Part shown: one piece after another, positions 23,866 to 32,662 of the stretch
Position numbering within the stretch: position 1 is the first letter of the stretch
Layout of the letters: the number at the start of each line of letters is the position of its first letter
Source of the DNA: Pontibacter coccineus
GTDB lineage: Bacteria; Bacteroidota; Bacteroidia; Cytophagales; Hymenobacteraceae
NCBI RefSeq assembly: GCF_030546575.1
Contig: NZ_JAUOTN010000002.1
Coordinates: 62,001 to 126,000, forward strand
Reading direction: 5' to 3'
DNA length: 64,000 nt
Program-made: the position numbers and the translations under genes
Notes under the pieces: generated by a model
Told to the model about the DNA's origin: nothing
Seen by the model: the letters and a program-made list of their open reading frames with translations, nothing else
The model's database searches: none

Positions 23866-25788
23866 TTAAACCGTAGCCTTCACCGTCACACCGATCATCT
23901 CTCTCACAGTGTTCTCAATGGCAGTCGAGTCGAAGCCCGCATCGCGGTGGAGTTCCAGTTGCGAACCGTGCTCGAACACCTGATCCGGCATGCCGAGGCG
24001 CTTCACCTGAGAGGTATAGCCGTTGTCGACCATAAACTCCAGCACCGCGCTTCCGAAACCGCCCTGCAGGCAGCCGTCTTCCACGGTGATCACTTTGCTA
24101 TATTTCTGGAAGATGTGGTGCAGCAATTCCTCGTCGAGTGGCTTGCAATAACGCATGTCGTAGTGGCCCGGGTTAATGCCGTCGTAGCCTAGCTTCTGAC
24201 ACACCTCCACGGCATAGTTGCCGATATGGCCGAATGTCAGGATCGCAACTTCTTCGCCCTCCTGAATGGTGCGGCCTTTGCCTACCTGCTGAAGCTCCAG
24301 TGGCGTACGCCAGTTCGGCATCACGCCCTCGCCACGTGGGTAGCGGATCGTGAACGGACCGGCGCCCTCCTGCGAAGCAGTATACATCATGTTGCGCAGC
24401 TCCTGCTCGTTCATTGGGGCAGCTACCACCATGTTCGGGATGCAGCGCATGTAGGCAATGTCGTAAGCACCGTGGTGCGTCGGGCCATCGGCTCCGGCGA
24501 AACCGGCACGGTCAAGGCAGAACACCACGTGCAGGTTCTGGAGGCACACATCGTGCACCACCTGGTCATAGCCGCGCTGCATAAACGTACTGTAAATGTT
24601 GCAGAACGGCACCAGACCCTGCGTGGCCAGGCCGGCAGAGAAAGTCACCGCATGCTGCTCGGCTATACCTACGTCGAACGCACGGTCCGGCATGGCCTCC
24701 ATCATGATGTTAAGCGAGCAGCCCGACGGCATGGCAGGCGTTACGCCCATGATCTTGTCGTTCTTTTCAGCAAGCTCCACCATCGTATGGCCAAACACAT
24801 CCTGGTACTTTGGCGGCTGTGGCGTGTCGTAGTGCTTCTTGTAGATTTCGCCCGTTATCTTGTCGAACAAACCCGGTGCGTGCCATTTGGTCTGGTCTTT
24901 TTCGGCGAGGGCAAAGCCTTTGCCTTTGGTAGTGAGCACGTGCAGGATCTTCGGACCCGGTATACGCTTGAGGTCTTCCATCACCGACACAAGGTGGTTG
25001 ATATCGTGTCCGTCAATAGGACCGAAATAGCGGAAGTTCAGGCCTTCGAACAGATTGCTCTGCTTGGAAAGGGTGGCTTTGATGCCGCTCTCTACTTTGG
25101 AGGCGATGTGCTGCGCGTTCGGACCGAATTTGCTGATCTTGCCGAGCACGTTCCACAGTTCGTCGCGCAGCTTGTTATAGGTGCGGGAAGTGGTGATGTC
25201 GGTCAGGTATTCTTTGAGCGCGCCCACATTCGGGTCGATGCTCATGCAGTTATCGTTGAGGACTACCAGCAGGTTGGCGTTGGTAGCGCCGCCGTGGTTA
25301 AGGGCTTCGAAGGCCATACCACCCGTCAGGGCGCCATCACCGATCACGGCAATGTGCTGGCGGTCTTCTTCGTTTTTGTACTGCGAGGCAACCGCCATAC
25401 CCAGCGCCGCCGAAATGGAGGTGCTGGAGTGGCCTACGCCAAAGGTATCGTATTCGCTTTCTTTACGCTTCGGAAAACCGGAGATTCCGCCATACTTGCG
25501 GTTGGTGTGGAAGTTATCGCGGCGGCCGGTCAGAATCTTATGTCCGTAGGCCTGGTGACCCACATCCCATACCAGCTGATCGTAAGGCGTCTGGAACACG
25601 TAGTGCAGCGCCGTCGTCAGTTCCACTACCCCGAGGCTGGCCCCAAAATGACCGCCGTGGATCGATACCACATCGATAATGTATTGCCTTAGCTCCTGGC
25701 ATACCTGCAATAGCTGCTCTGGCTTAAGGGCGCGGAGGTCGGCAGGTGAGTCAATGGAGGCAAGGAGATCTCCTGGTTTGATGATCAT
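23866..25788 (-). CDS. dxs: 1-deoxy-D-xylulose-5-phosphate synthase
   Basis: Thiamine-diphosphate enzyme that joins pyruvate and glyceraldehyde-3-phosphate in the first step of the MEP isoprenoid pathway. 640 residues from the ATG at MIIKPGDLLASID; an upstream in-frame ATG would add 20 residues unlike the family. Motifs: HGGHFGASLGVVEL at about 44-57, DVGHQAYGHKILTGR at about 75-89, TPP motif GDGALTGG...NDN, transketolase motif RAGFAGADGPTHHGAYD, and the C-terminal domain (VEDGCLQGGFGSAVLEF). Monocistronic, with a terminator downstream. Confidence 0.95.
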   Translation of the reverse strand: MIIKPGDLLASIDSPADLRALKPEQLLQVCQELRQYIIDVVSIHGGHFGASLGVVELTTALHYVFQTPYDQLVWDVGHQAYGHKILTGRRDNFHTNRKYGGISGFPKRKESEYDTFGVGHSSTSISAALGMAVASQYKNEEDRQHIAVIGDGALTGGMAFEALNHGGATNANLLVVLNDNCMSIDPNVGALKEYLTDITTSRTYNKLRDELWNVLGKISKFGPNAQHIASKVESGIKATLSKQSNLFEGLNFRYFGPIDGHDINHLVSVMEDLKRIPGPKILHVLTTKGKGFALAEKDQTKWHAPGLFDKITGEIYKKHYDTPQPPKYQDVFGHTMVELAEKNDKIMGVTPAMPSGCSLNIMMEAMPDRAFDVGIAEQHAVTFSAGLATQGLVPFCNIYSTFMQRGYDQVVHDVCLQNLHVVFCLDRAGFAGADGPTHHGAYDIAYMRCIPNMVVAAPMNEQELRNMMYTASQEGAGPFTIRYPRGEGVMPNWRTPLELQQVGKGRTIQEGEEVAILTFGHIGNYAVEVCQKLGYDGINPGHYDMRYCKPLDEELLHHIFQKYSKVITVEDGCLQGGFGSAVLEFMVDNGYTSQVKRLGMPDQVFEHGSQLELHRDAGFDSTAIENTVREMIGVTVKATV

Positions 25789-26126
25789 AGAAATGTCTTT
25801 ATTATAGACTTCCAACAAATTTTTCAGGCAAAAGTTTGCATTGTGCAAAATACAGTCTGCCGGACAAAACGTAAAGTTAGCAAAAATCAGAATACGAGCT
25901 GCTATTTCTCCTCTCTATCCTGTCAGGGCAGCCGACGGCGATGTATGGTGTGCGAGTGGTAAGCGTTTGATTGCCAGTAGGTAGGGCGTTTTACGGAACT
26001 AAATAGCAAACACTCCCCTTGATAATGTTACACTTATACAGTTGTGAGCTTAATTTGTTTGGAAATCGTGGAGGTACGGCCTTTGTAGCGTGGCCATTGG
26101 GCTGCTATTTCATCCGAATAAATTAG

Positions 26127-26134
26127 TATTTTTG
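26127..26134 (+). promoter_or_regulatory. -7 box for scpA; content of gap 25789-26175
   Basis: TATTTTTG matches TAnnTTTG exactly, 42 bp upstream of the GTG start of scpA. The rest of the gap, between the divergent dxs and scpA genes, shows no gene or RNA motif; the dxs promoter should lie at its left side. Confidence 0.45.
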
Positions 26135-26175
26135 TACATCAGTTGCGATCAGCGCATTAACCAAAGGCCAGAGAA

Positions 26176-26946
26176 GTGAGTTTCGAAATTAAATTACCGT
26201 TGTTTGAGGGGCCGTTTGACCTGCTGCTCTTCTTTATCGAGCGTGACGAGCTGGACATCCACGACATCCCGATTTTTCAGATCACCAACGAGTTCATGGG
26301 CTACATTAGGCAGATGGAGCAGCTCAACATCGAGGTGGCCAGCGACTTTATCCTAACAGCCGCCACACTCATGCGCATCAAAGCCAAAATGCTGCTGCCG
26401 CGCACCGAAAAAGACGAGGAAGGTAACGAGATAGACCCCCGCCAGGAACTGGTGCAGCACCTGCTGGAATACAAGAAGTACAAGGCGGTGCTCGGCGACC
26501 TCGGGCAGATGGAAGACCAGCGACTGGCGCAGGAAAATCGTGGCAATGTGCACGAGGAACTGCAGCAGATCGCCAATGCCAACCATTTCGAGTATGAGCT
26601 GCAGGACCTGAGCCTCTACAAACTCATGCGCGTGTTCGACAAGGTAATGCACCGCTTTGAAGAGGAGCAGAGCCGCCCGAAGCATACCGTACTCACCTAT
26701 CCTTATACCATAGAGGAACAGCGGGACTACATTATCCGGGTGATGGAGGAGAAAGAGCAGATAACCTTTTCGGAGATTATTTCGGCCTTTCCGGACAAGA
26801 TCGGCATGATCTTCAACTTCCTGGCGATACTCGACATGCTGCAGCTTAACCTGATCGGCATCGAGGTGGGCGACGGGTTCAACGACTTTATTATTACCAG
26901 AGCCGAGGGGCAGGCCGCCCAGGTGACACACCTCATCCTGGAGTAG
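26176..26946 (+). CDS. scpA: Segregation and condensation protein A
   Basis: Kleisin subunit that bridges the two SMC heads with ScpB during chromosome condensation. 256 residues. Start codon GTG. The N-terminal domain carries the family hallmark FEGPFDLLLFFIERDELDI (9-27) and TAATLMRIKAKMLLP (about 61-75). An acidic middle (TEKDEEGNEIDPRQ) follows, then the C-terminal winged-helix (ITFSEIISAFPDKIGMIFNF; LAILDMLQLNLIGIEV). The length is typical. scpB is not in the window. The following membrane-protein gene is 118 bp away and may be separate. Confidence 0.95.
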   Translation: MSFEIKLPLFEGPFDLLLFFIERDELDIHDIPIFQITNEFMGYIRQMEQLNIEVASDFILTAATLMRIKAKMLLPRTEKDEEGNEIDPRQELVQHLLEYKKYKAVLGDLGQMEDQRLAQENRGNVHEELQQIANANHFEYELQDLSLYKLMRVFDKVMHRFEEEQSRPKHTVLTYPYTIEEQRDYIIRVMEEKEQITFSEIISAFPDKIGMIFNFLAILDMLQLNLIGIEVGDGFNDFIITRAEGQAAQVTHLILE

Positions 26947-27064
26947 CAATTCCAGAAAATCCTTAAAAAGCCAACCCGTTTCCCCAAGTTGCCGAATAGT
27001 TAAGTAGTTTTGCACGTCAGCTATGTAAGAGCAAGCGCCGAGGAACTGGGTTAGAATAGCCTAC

Positions 27065-28126
27065 ATGGATCAAAATAAAAAAACCATATTACAGAGTTTC
27101 AGTCCGATCAAGATCCTGATCCCGGTTCTGCTGGGTTTGGGCGCCACGGCCTGGCTCTTTATCAAAGACGACAAGCTCGGTGATCTGAAAGGTATAGCCG
27201 AGGCCAACTGGTGGTGGCTGGCGGCGGCGCTGCTCGTGCTCGTGATCCGCGATTTTGGCTACATGTACCGCATCCGCAACCTGACCGATAAGTTTCTGAG
27301 CTGGCGCAGCAGCCTGGACGTGATCATGCTCTGGGAGTTCGCTTCGGCCATTACGCCCTCGGTGGTGGGAGGTTCCACTATCGCCACCATTTTACTCAAC
27401 AAAGAAGGTATACCGCTGGGCAAGTCGCTGGCCTATGTCATGGTCACGGCCGTGCTCGACAACATGTTCTTCATTATTGCGGCACCCCTTGCGTTGCTTT
27501 TCATCCAGGGGGAGGTGTTCCCTACTTTCGGGCTTTCGGGTTCTGACGTGGGGGCGCTCAAAATGGCCTTTTACATCAGCTACTCCCTGATAACCGTCTA
27601 TACCTTCATCATGATCTACGCGCTGTTTGTGCGTCCGCGTGCCTTCAAGTGGATTTTGCTGAAACTGACCGGCTGGAAACTGCTGCGCAAGTGGCGCATC
27701 AACGCGCACCAGCACGGTAACGAGATTATTTGGGCCTCGCAGCAACTGCGCGGTAAGGATTTTAACTACTGGGCGCGGGCCATCATTTCGACTATTTTCG
27801 TGTGGAGCGCCCGCTATTTTTTGCTCAACTGCCTCATCGCCGCCTTTGTCGATGTCACGTTTGACGACCATTTGCTCATCGTTTCGCGCAACCTCATTTT
27901 CTGGATCGTGATGCTGGTGGCCATAACACCAGGTGGTGCCGGCATCGTGGAAATGGCTTTCCCGAGCTTCTTTGGTCTGTTCTTGGGGAGCTTCAGCAAC
28001 ATTGTGGTGGTACTTTATCGCCTGATTACCTACTACCCATACCTGGTGCTGGGTTCTATTTTCCTGCCGAGGTGGGTGGCGAAAGTGTTTGGCAGATCTT
28101 CAGTGGAGGATGAAGTAAAGGTATAA
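27065..28126 (+). CDS. Integral membrane protein of the lysylphosphatidylglycerol synthase TM (UPF0104) family
   Basis: 353 residues with about eight membrane helices (for example ILIPVLLGLGATAWLFI; WWWLAAALLVLVI; FFIIAAPLALLFI). Family marks are WEFASAITPSVVGGSTIATILL (about 90-111), YVMVTAVLDNMFFI and ITPGGAGIVEMAF (about 286-298), which match the flippase half of MprF without the synthase half. Such proteins are thought to move lipids or act in glycolipid metabolism. It is 13 bp upstream of the flavin monooxygenase gene, so the two are likely co-transcribed. Confidence 0.88.
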   Translation: MDQNKKTILQSFSPIKILIPVLLGLGATAWLFIKDDKLGDLKGIAEANWWWLAAALLVLVIRDFGYMYRIRNLTDKFLSWRSSLDVIMLWEFASAITPSVVGGSTIATILLNKEGIPLGKSLAYVMVTAVLDNMFFIIAAPLALLFIQGEVFPTFGLSGSDVGALKMAFYISYSLITVYTFIMIYALFVRPRAFKWILLKLTGWKLLRKWRINAHQHGNEIIWASQQLRGKDFNYWARAIISTIFVWSARYFLLNCLIAAFVDVTFDDHLLIVSRNLIFWIVMLVAITPGGAGIVEMAFPSFFGLFLGSFSNIVVVLYRLITYYPYLVLGSIFLPRWVAKVFGRSSVEDEVKV

Positions 28127-28139
28127 AACCGGATCAGGT

Positions 28140-29282
28140 ATGAAAGCCATTATTGTAGGAGGGGGAATCGGCGGTCTGTGCACGGCGCTTGCACTGCAGC
28201 AGGCAGGTATAGAAGTCACCGTTAATGAGGCGGCTTCCAGGTTCAAGGGACTGGGAGCAGGCGTAGGGCTTGCTGCCAATGCCATGCAGGGGCTGCAGCG
28301 GCTGGGCGTTATGGACGACGTGGTGGCGAGAGGGAAACAGCTCGATGCGCTGGTGATCTTCGATGAGCACGGCCGTGAGATCAGCAACATGGATACCCGC
28401 CCCCTGAGCAACAGGTATGGCATCAACAATTTTGTGATTCACCGCGCCGACCTGCACGAAGTGCTGCTCAGTCACCTCAAGCCCGACACCGTGGTGCTGG
28501 GTAAGCGTTGCGAAGAAATACAGCAGCACGGCGATCAGGTGCAGATCATGTTCGCCGACGGCGGCCATACCACAGCCGATCTGCTCATCGCCGCCGATGG
28601 CATCAGTTCGGTAGTGCGCCAGCAACTGGTGCCCGACAGCGTGCCACGCTACGCCGGCTATACCTGCTGGCGGGCCGTAGTCGAGAATCCGGGTGTAGAC
28701 ATCAACAAGATGATATCGGCAGAAACCTGGGCACCCGAGGGCAGGGTAGGTATAGCGCCGCTGCAAGGCGACAAAATCTACTGGTATGCCTGCATCAACG
28801 CCCCACAGCGCGACGAGAAAATGCGCCGCATGACGCCCGAAAAACTGGCCCGCCACTTCGAAAAGGTGCATTCCCCTGTAGAAGCCGTGCTGGCCTCCAC
28901 CTCACCGGATCAACTCATCTGGAACGACATAGCCGACCTGAAGCCGCTGAAGCATTTTGTGTATGGCCGTGTTGTGCTGCTCGGGGATGCCGCCCACGCC
29001 ACCACGCCCAACATGGGGCAGGGCGCCTGCCAGGCGATAGAAGATGCCGTGGTGCTGGCGCAGTGCCTGCAGCAGGAACCCGTTCTATCCAATGCCCTAA
29101 AAAAATATGAAAAGCGCCGCAAGGCCCGTACTGCCAAAGTCATCCAACTGTCCAGAACCTTGGGGGAAGTCGCCCACTGGCGCAATCCGCTGCTGGGCAA
29201 GTTGCGGAACACGCTCTTCCGGGCCATGCCCCGGTTTATTACGCAGCGGCAGATGGAGGATTTGTACAAGGTTGATTTTTAA
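28140..29282 (+). CDS. FAD-dependent monooxygenase (PHBH/zeaxanthin-epoxidase type)
   Basis: 380 residues, soluble group-A flavoprotein hydroxylase. FAD motif GGGIGGLCTAL (7-17), Rossmann acid E31 region (NEAASRFKGLG), DG motif AADGISSVVRQQLVPDS (about 155-171) and GDAAHATTPNMGQGACQAIEDAV (about 282-304), which binds the FAD ribityl/phosphate. It resembles TetX-like and zeaxanthin-epoxidase-like enzymes. Substrate unknown; no adjacent biosynthesis genes. It is 13 bp after the UPF0104 membrane-protein gene, so a lipid or isoprenoid substrate is possible but unproven. Confidence 0.88.
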   Translation: MKAIIVGGGIGGLCTALALQQAGIEVTVNEAASRFKGLGAGVGLAANAMQGLQRLGVMDDVVARGKQLDALVIFDEHGREISNMDTRPLSNRYGINNFVIHRADLHEVLLSHLKPDTVVLGKRCEEIQQHGDQVQIMFADGGHTTADLLIAADGISSVVRQQLVPDSVPRYAGYTCWRAVVENPGVDINKMISAETWAPEGRVGIAPLQGDKIYWYACINAPQRDEKMRRMTPEKLARHFEKVHSPVEAVLASTSPDQLIWNDIADLKPLKHFVYGRVVLLGDAAHATTPNMGQGACQAIEDAVVLAQCLQQEPVLSNALKKYEKRRKARTAKVIQLSRTLGEVAHWRNPLLGKLRNTLFRAMPRFITQRQMEDLYKVDF

Positions 29283-29309
29283 ATCCGCCTGCGTTTTATG
29301 CCGCGGCTT

Positions 29310-29825
29310 CTAACGAAGTAACTTCCAGTAGATCATTTCATCGTCCCGCACGGTTTCCTGCATGCCCAGTTTTTCCAGCAGCCGGATAGAGGCGTCGTTT
29401 TCCAGAAGGCAGTTTGCTGTCACCGCTTTCACTTCCGGGTGCCAAAATGCCCAGTCCACTAGTGCTCTGGCCGTTTCTAGCCCGTACCCTTTCTGTTGCT
29501 CCTGCTCGATGATAGAGTAGCCGATGTCTACTGTTCCTTCTTTATTCGGCCCGCCTTTAAATCCGGCATCGCCAATCACAGTGGCATTGTGTTTCAGCAC
29601 GATCATCCACGATTCAAAGCCGGTTGGCTCGGGTAGCTGCTCCAGCCTTTTGATGATCCGGGGTAAGCTGTCCATGCTTTCCTGGTCGGGCCAGAAGCGG
29701 GTGGGCTGCAGGCCGATCTCGGCCAGTATACCTGTGTTGAAGGCGTAGAGTGCCTGGGCTACCGGAAGTGTGAAGGGGATGAGGGCTAATCTTTGGGTAT
29801 GGATGGGTTGGATGGGCAATGGCAT
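29310..29825 (-). CDS. GNAT-family N-acetyltransferase (RimJ/RimL-like)
   Basis: 171 residues from the ATG at MPLPIQPIHTQRL; another in-frame ATG 27 bp upstream is possible. Acetyl-CoA binding loop EQEQQKGYGLETARALVDWAF (about 109-129) is the R/QxxGxG motif; LLENDASIRLLEKLGMQ (about 141-157) is the usual C-terminal helix-strand. The N-terminal TQRLALIPFT is typical of RimJ-type enzymes acting on protein N-termini or small amines; substrate unknown. Convergent with the monooxygenase gene. Confidence 0.85.
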   Translation of the reverse strand: MPLPIQPIHTQRLALIPFTLPVAQALYAFNTGILAEIGLQPTRFWPDQESMDSLPRIIKRLEQLPEPTGFESWMIVLKHNATVIGDAGFKGGPNKEGTVDIGYSIIEQEQQKGYGLETARALVDWAFWHPEVKAVTANCLLENDASIRLLEKLGMQETVRDDEMIYWKLLR

Positions 29826-29879
29826 AAAATTTTTTACTATTGATGGAATCAAATGTGGATTTTCAGCTTATGCTTTGCA

Positions 29880-30916
29880 TTAATTAATACCTTCATCCTC
29901 CTCTTCTAATCTCTTCTCTATCTGAACGAAAGCGTTCTTGCATTCCTCAACGAACTTAGCCATTACCTTTAAGCTTACCAACCTATCAAAAGTAGGTGCG
30001 TGTGTTAAAAGGTTCACCGTCGTTTGGTGTAAACTTATGACTGTGTTTTGTCCTGGTAATGCTAACCCGTAGTTTGTAGGGCCAGTCAGTAAAACTTGAT
30101 CCATTAACTCTTTGTCAATAAGCCCAAGCTTAAATTTTATACTTTTAGCACCAGAGTGAACCATGTTATTGGCAAGCTTATAATATGGTCTTAAGTGATT
30201 TAGGTTAACTTTCTTTTCTATTTCTGAGAAATTTGGTTTCCCTTTTATGATATGAGCAGCCCATCCATAGTCCTCCTTGAAGTCCTTTCCATATTTGTGT
30301 ATCATGGCATCTTTTTGATTTCTCAAATATGTGAGTTCTTCTTCATTGAGCTTGGTCAAACCTAATTTTTCACCATACTCATCATAACACTGCGCTTCTT
30401 TAAAATTTGAAACGTACTCGTGGTCTAAAAATCTTTGAGCTGTTTCAGTGCCATTATCCTTAATAAAATATCCGATGACGGTAAGTTCATGCAAAGTTCT
30501 CCAGCGTGCCATTGCTCCATCGGAGAATCCACCTTTTAAAAGATTTAGTATCTCCTTTGAGATTTGAATAGCTCTCGCATGGAGCTTATGTAAAACTTCG
30601 AACAGAGGAGTGTCGATGCCCTTTTGTATATCTTCATGATATGACATCTTTCCTGCTTCTTCAGAAAGCAAGAAAATGGTTTCCAAAATATTGAAGGCTA
30701 AATTCCAGCGGCTACTTAACCGTGCTTCGAATGCAGCTGTCTCCTTCCTTCTAAAAGATACCTGTTCAGCCCTTTTTGCTTGTAACGCTTTATATAGGTC
30801 TGAATGCGAATCGTCTATTACCTATGGATTAAATTTGATAACTTCTCTTCTGTTAAGTCTATGTTAGCTTTTGTAGCCTCTTCTTCTATAATTGACAATA
30901 ACCAATTATCTTCCAT
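29880..30916 (-). pseudogene. DUF5677-type protein broken by a -1 frameshift
   Basis: The body reads ARWRTLHELTVIGYFIKDNG, NNMVHSGAKSIKFKLG and a charged helical tail, a DUF5677-like arrangement. No ATG precedes that frame; the only start in reach is TTG in the middle of RWNLAFNILETIF. Upstream in another frame, ATG at 30916 gives MEDNWLLSIIEEEATKANID...LIHR and stops at TAA 30818-30820. The good frame resumes one base back as IDDSHSDLYKALQAKRAEQV. A single-base deletion or sequence error joins them into a protein of about 345 residues. The region is much richer in A and T than its neighbours, which suggests acquisition. There is no slippery heptamer, so programmed shifting is unlikely. Confidence 0.75.
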
Positions 30917-31041
30917 GTATTAATACTCATCGTGAGACATACTTAAATCCCCTAAAGAGGTTAATTTACTAATTTTAATAATAAGCTATATAGGAATATA
31001 AAATAATCGCTCCTTCCTAAATCGTTATTAACAAATAAAAA

Positions 31042-31063
31042 ACGGGGACTTTTTAGCCCCCGT
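31042..31063 (-). terminator. Terminator after asd
   Basis: ACGGGG (31042-31047) pairs with CCCCGT (31058-31063). On the minus strand the stem is followed by a run of six T and a T-rich tract. It lies about 90 bp past the asd stop. Confidence 0.7.
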
Positions 31064-31152
31064 CAGTTACCTTCCGAACTAGGAAATCCGGAAGAGCAAT
31101 TTATACTTATGCTGTGACTTGATATCCGATAGGTATGTCGTGATACGCAAAC

Positions 31153-32142
31153 CTACACCAACCCCTGCTTCACCAAATACTCTGCAATCTGCACCGCATT
31201 CGTAGCAGCGCCTTTGCGCAGGTTGTCGGCCACGATCCACATGTTTAAAGTGCGCGGCTGCGTTTCGTCTAAGCGCACGCGGCCTACGAGTACTTCATCT
31301 TTGCCGTGGGCATCTTTCGGCATCGGGTATTGCAGATTCTTCACATCGTCTACCACCTTCACGCCTTCAGTTTCGTTCAGGATGCGGTATACCTCGTCCA
31401 GCGTAAAGTCCTTCTCAAACTCCACGTTCACTGACTCGGAGTGGCCGCCCATAACAGGTATACGCACTGCCGTAGCCGTCACGCGGATGGAGTCGTCGCC
31501 CATGATCTTCTTGGTCTCCAGGATCATCTTCATCTCCTCTTTAGTGTAGCCGTTGTCTGTGAACACGTCTATGTGCGGCAACACGTTCAGGTCGATGGTA
31601 TACGGGTAAGCTTTCTCGCCTTCCTTGCCTTCACGCTCGTTCATGAGTTGCTCCACTGCCTTCACGCCCGTGCCCGTTACCGACTGGTAGGTGCTTACCA
31701 CAATGCGGGTAGCCTTCAGCTCCTCGTGCAGCTTGTTCAGGGCCACTACCATCTGGATGGTCGAGCAGTTCGGGTTGGCAATGATTTTGTCTTCTTTGGT
31801 CAGCTCTTTGGCGTTAATCTCCGGCACCACTAGCTTCTTGGTAGGGTCCATGCGCCAGGCCGAGGAGTTGTCTACGACTACAATGCCCGCTTCGGCAAAC
31901 TTCGGAGCCCACTCGGTAGAGGTGCTGCCACCTGCTGAGAAAATGGCGATGTGTGGGGCGGCCGCAATCGCGTCCTGCATCCCGATCACCTTTATCTGTT
32001 TACCCTTAAACGCCATCTGTTTACCAACAGATCTCTCAGAAGCAACCAACAACAGTTCCGTTACCGGGAAGTCGCGCTCCGCCAGTACTTTCAAAATCTC
32101 GCCGCCCACCAATCCGGTGGCGCCTACTACTGCTACTTTCAT
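31153..32142 (-). CDS. asd: Aspartate-semialdehyde dehydrogenase
   Basis: Reduces aspartyl-4-phosphate to the semialdehyde for lysine, threonine, methionine and diaminopimelate synthesis. 329 residues. NADP site GATGLVGGE (7-15); active-site Cys126 in NPNCSTIQ; substrate-binding region ATAVRIPVMGGHSESVNVE; catalytic His in GGHSE. The length and the PNCSTIQ motif fit the class without the plant-like insertion. Monocistronic. Confidence 0.95.
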   Translation of the reverse strand: MKVAVVGATGLVGGEILKVLAERDFPVTELLLVASERSVGKQMAFKGKQIKVIGMQDAIAAAPHIAIFSAGGSTSTEWAPKFAEAGIVVVDNSSAWRMDPTKKLVVPEINAKELTKEDKIIANPNCSTIQMVVALNKLHEELKATRIVVSTYQSVTGTGVKAVEQLMNEREGKEGEKAYPYTIDLNVLPHIDVFTDNGYTKEEMKMILETKKIMGDDSIRVTATAVRIPVMGGHSESVNVEFEKDFTLDEVYRILNETEGVKVVDDVKNLQYPMPKDAHGKDEVLVGRVRLDETQPRTLNMWIVADNLRKGAATNAVQIAEYLVKQGLV

Positions 32143-32154
32143 TGTTTAGGGTAT

Positions 32155-32370
32155 ATTATTTAATTGTGTAATTGTTGATGGGTGAATTGTTGGGTGCATG
32201 ATTGACCTGCCACTCTTTTTATCAAGGGGCCCTGCCTCCGGCGAGGATTTTTCTGTACGATTCGGATAGGTCGTGACCTGTTCCTACGCGCCCTCTCTAA
32301 CCTGGGACTCTTAAAAAACCTTCAACTCCAAAATTCTCTAACGCCTCAACTTCCTCTAACTAACTCTCTT
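32155..32370. repeat. Mosaic intergenic repeat, copy 3 (inverted)
   Basis: The same modules as copy 1 in reverse orientation: TTAATTGTGTAATTGTTGA tract, GGTGCATGATTG, AGGTCGTGACCT (about 32267-32278), and an inverted TTCTCTAACGCCTCAACTTCC tract at the right end. It is diverged and lacks the long palindromes of copies 2 and 4. Confidence 0.6.
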
Positions 32371-32662
32371 AGCTCGCGTAAAAGTTCTAAATTTTACAAA
32401 AGCGGCCGGTTCACTTTCCTCACAACATCCTCGGATACTTGTGAGGTTCTTATTTTTTATGTGGGTTCGTGACCCGCCTTTCCCCTTTTGCGGCTGCGAA
32501 GTTCGTAAGTTTTCACCGAAACATCTGCGCATGAAACAAACTTTACGCCAGGCATTTGTAATTACAGAGCACATATTTACTATTTTGGGTGAAGGGTTAA
32601 CCAGAGGCCGGGTCATTAGCAACAGCACTTTTTGTCGCACTGGTTACCAGGATCCTTTCAGG

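Noticed and set aside
24226..25692. Long plus-strand frame across dxs (488 residues)
   Set aside because: Opposite-strand shadow of dxs with a His/Val/Arg-rich composition and no domain; dxs is clear.
30818..30825. Programmed frameshift in the DUF5677 gene
   Set aside because: No slippery heptamer or downstream stem; an indel is simpler.
32441..32662. Upstream extension of the lamin-tail protein
   Set aside because: The added residues look like translated repeat and non-coding DNA; a signal peptide fits only the later start.
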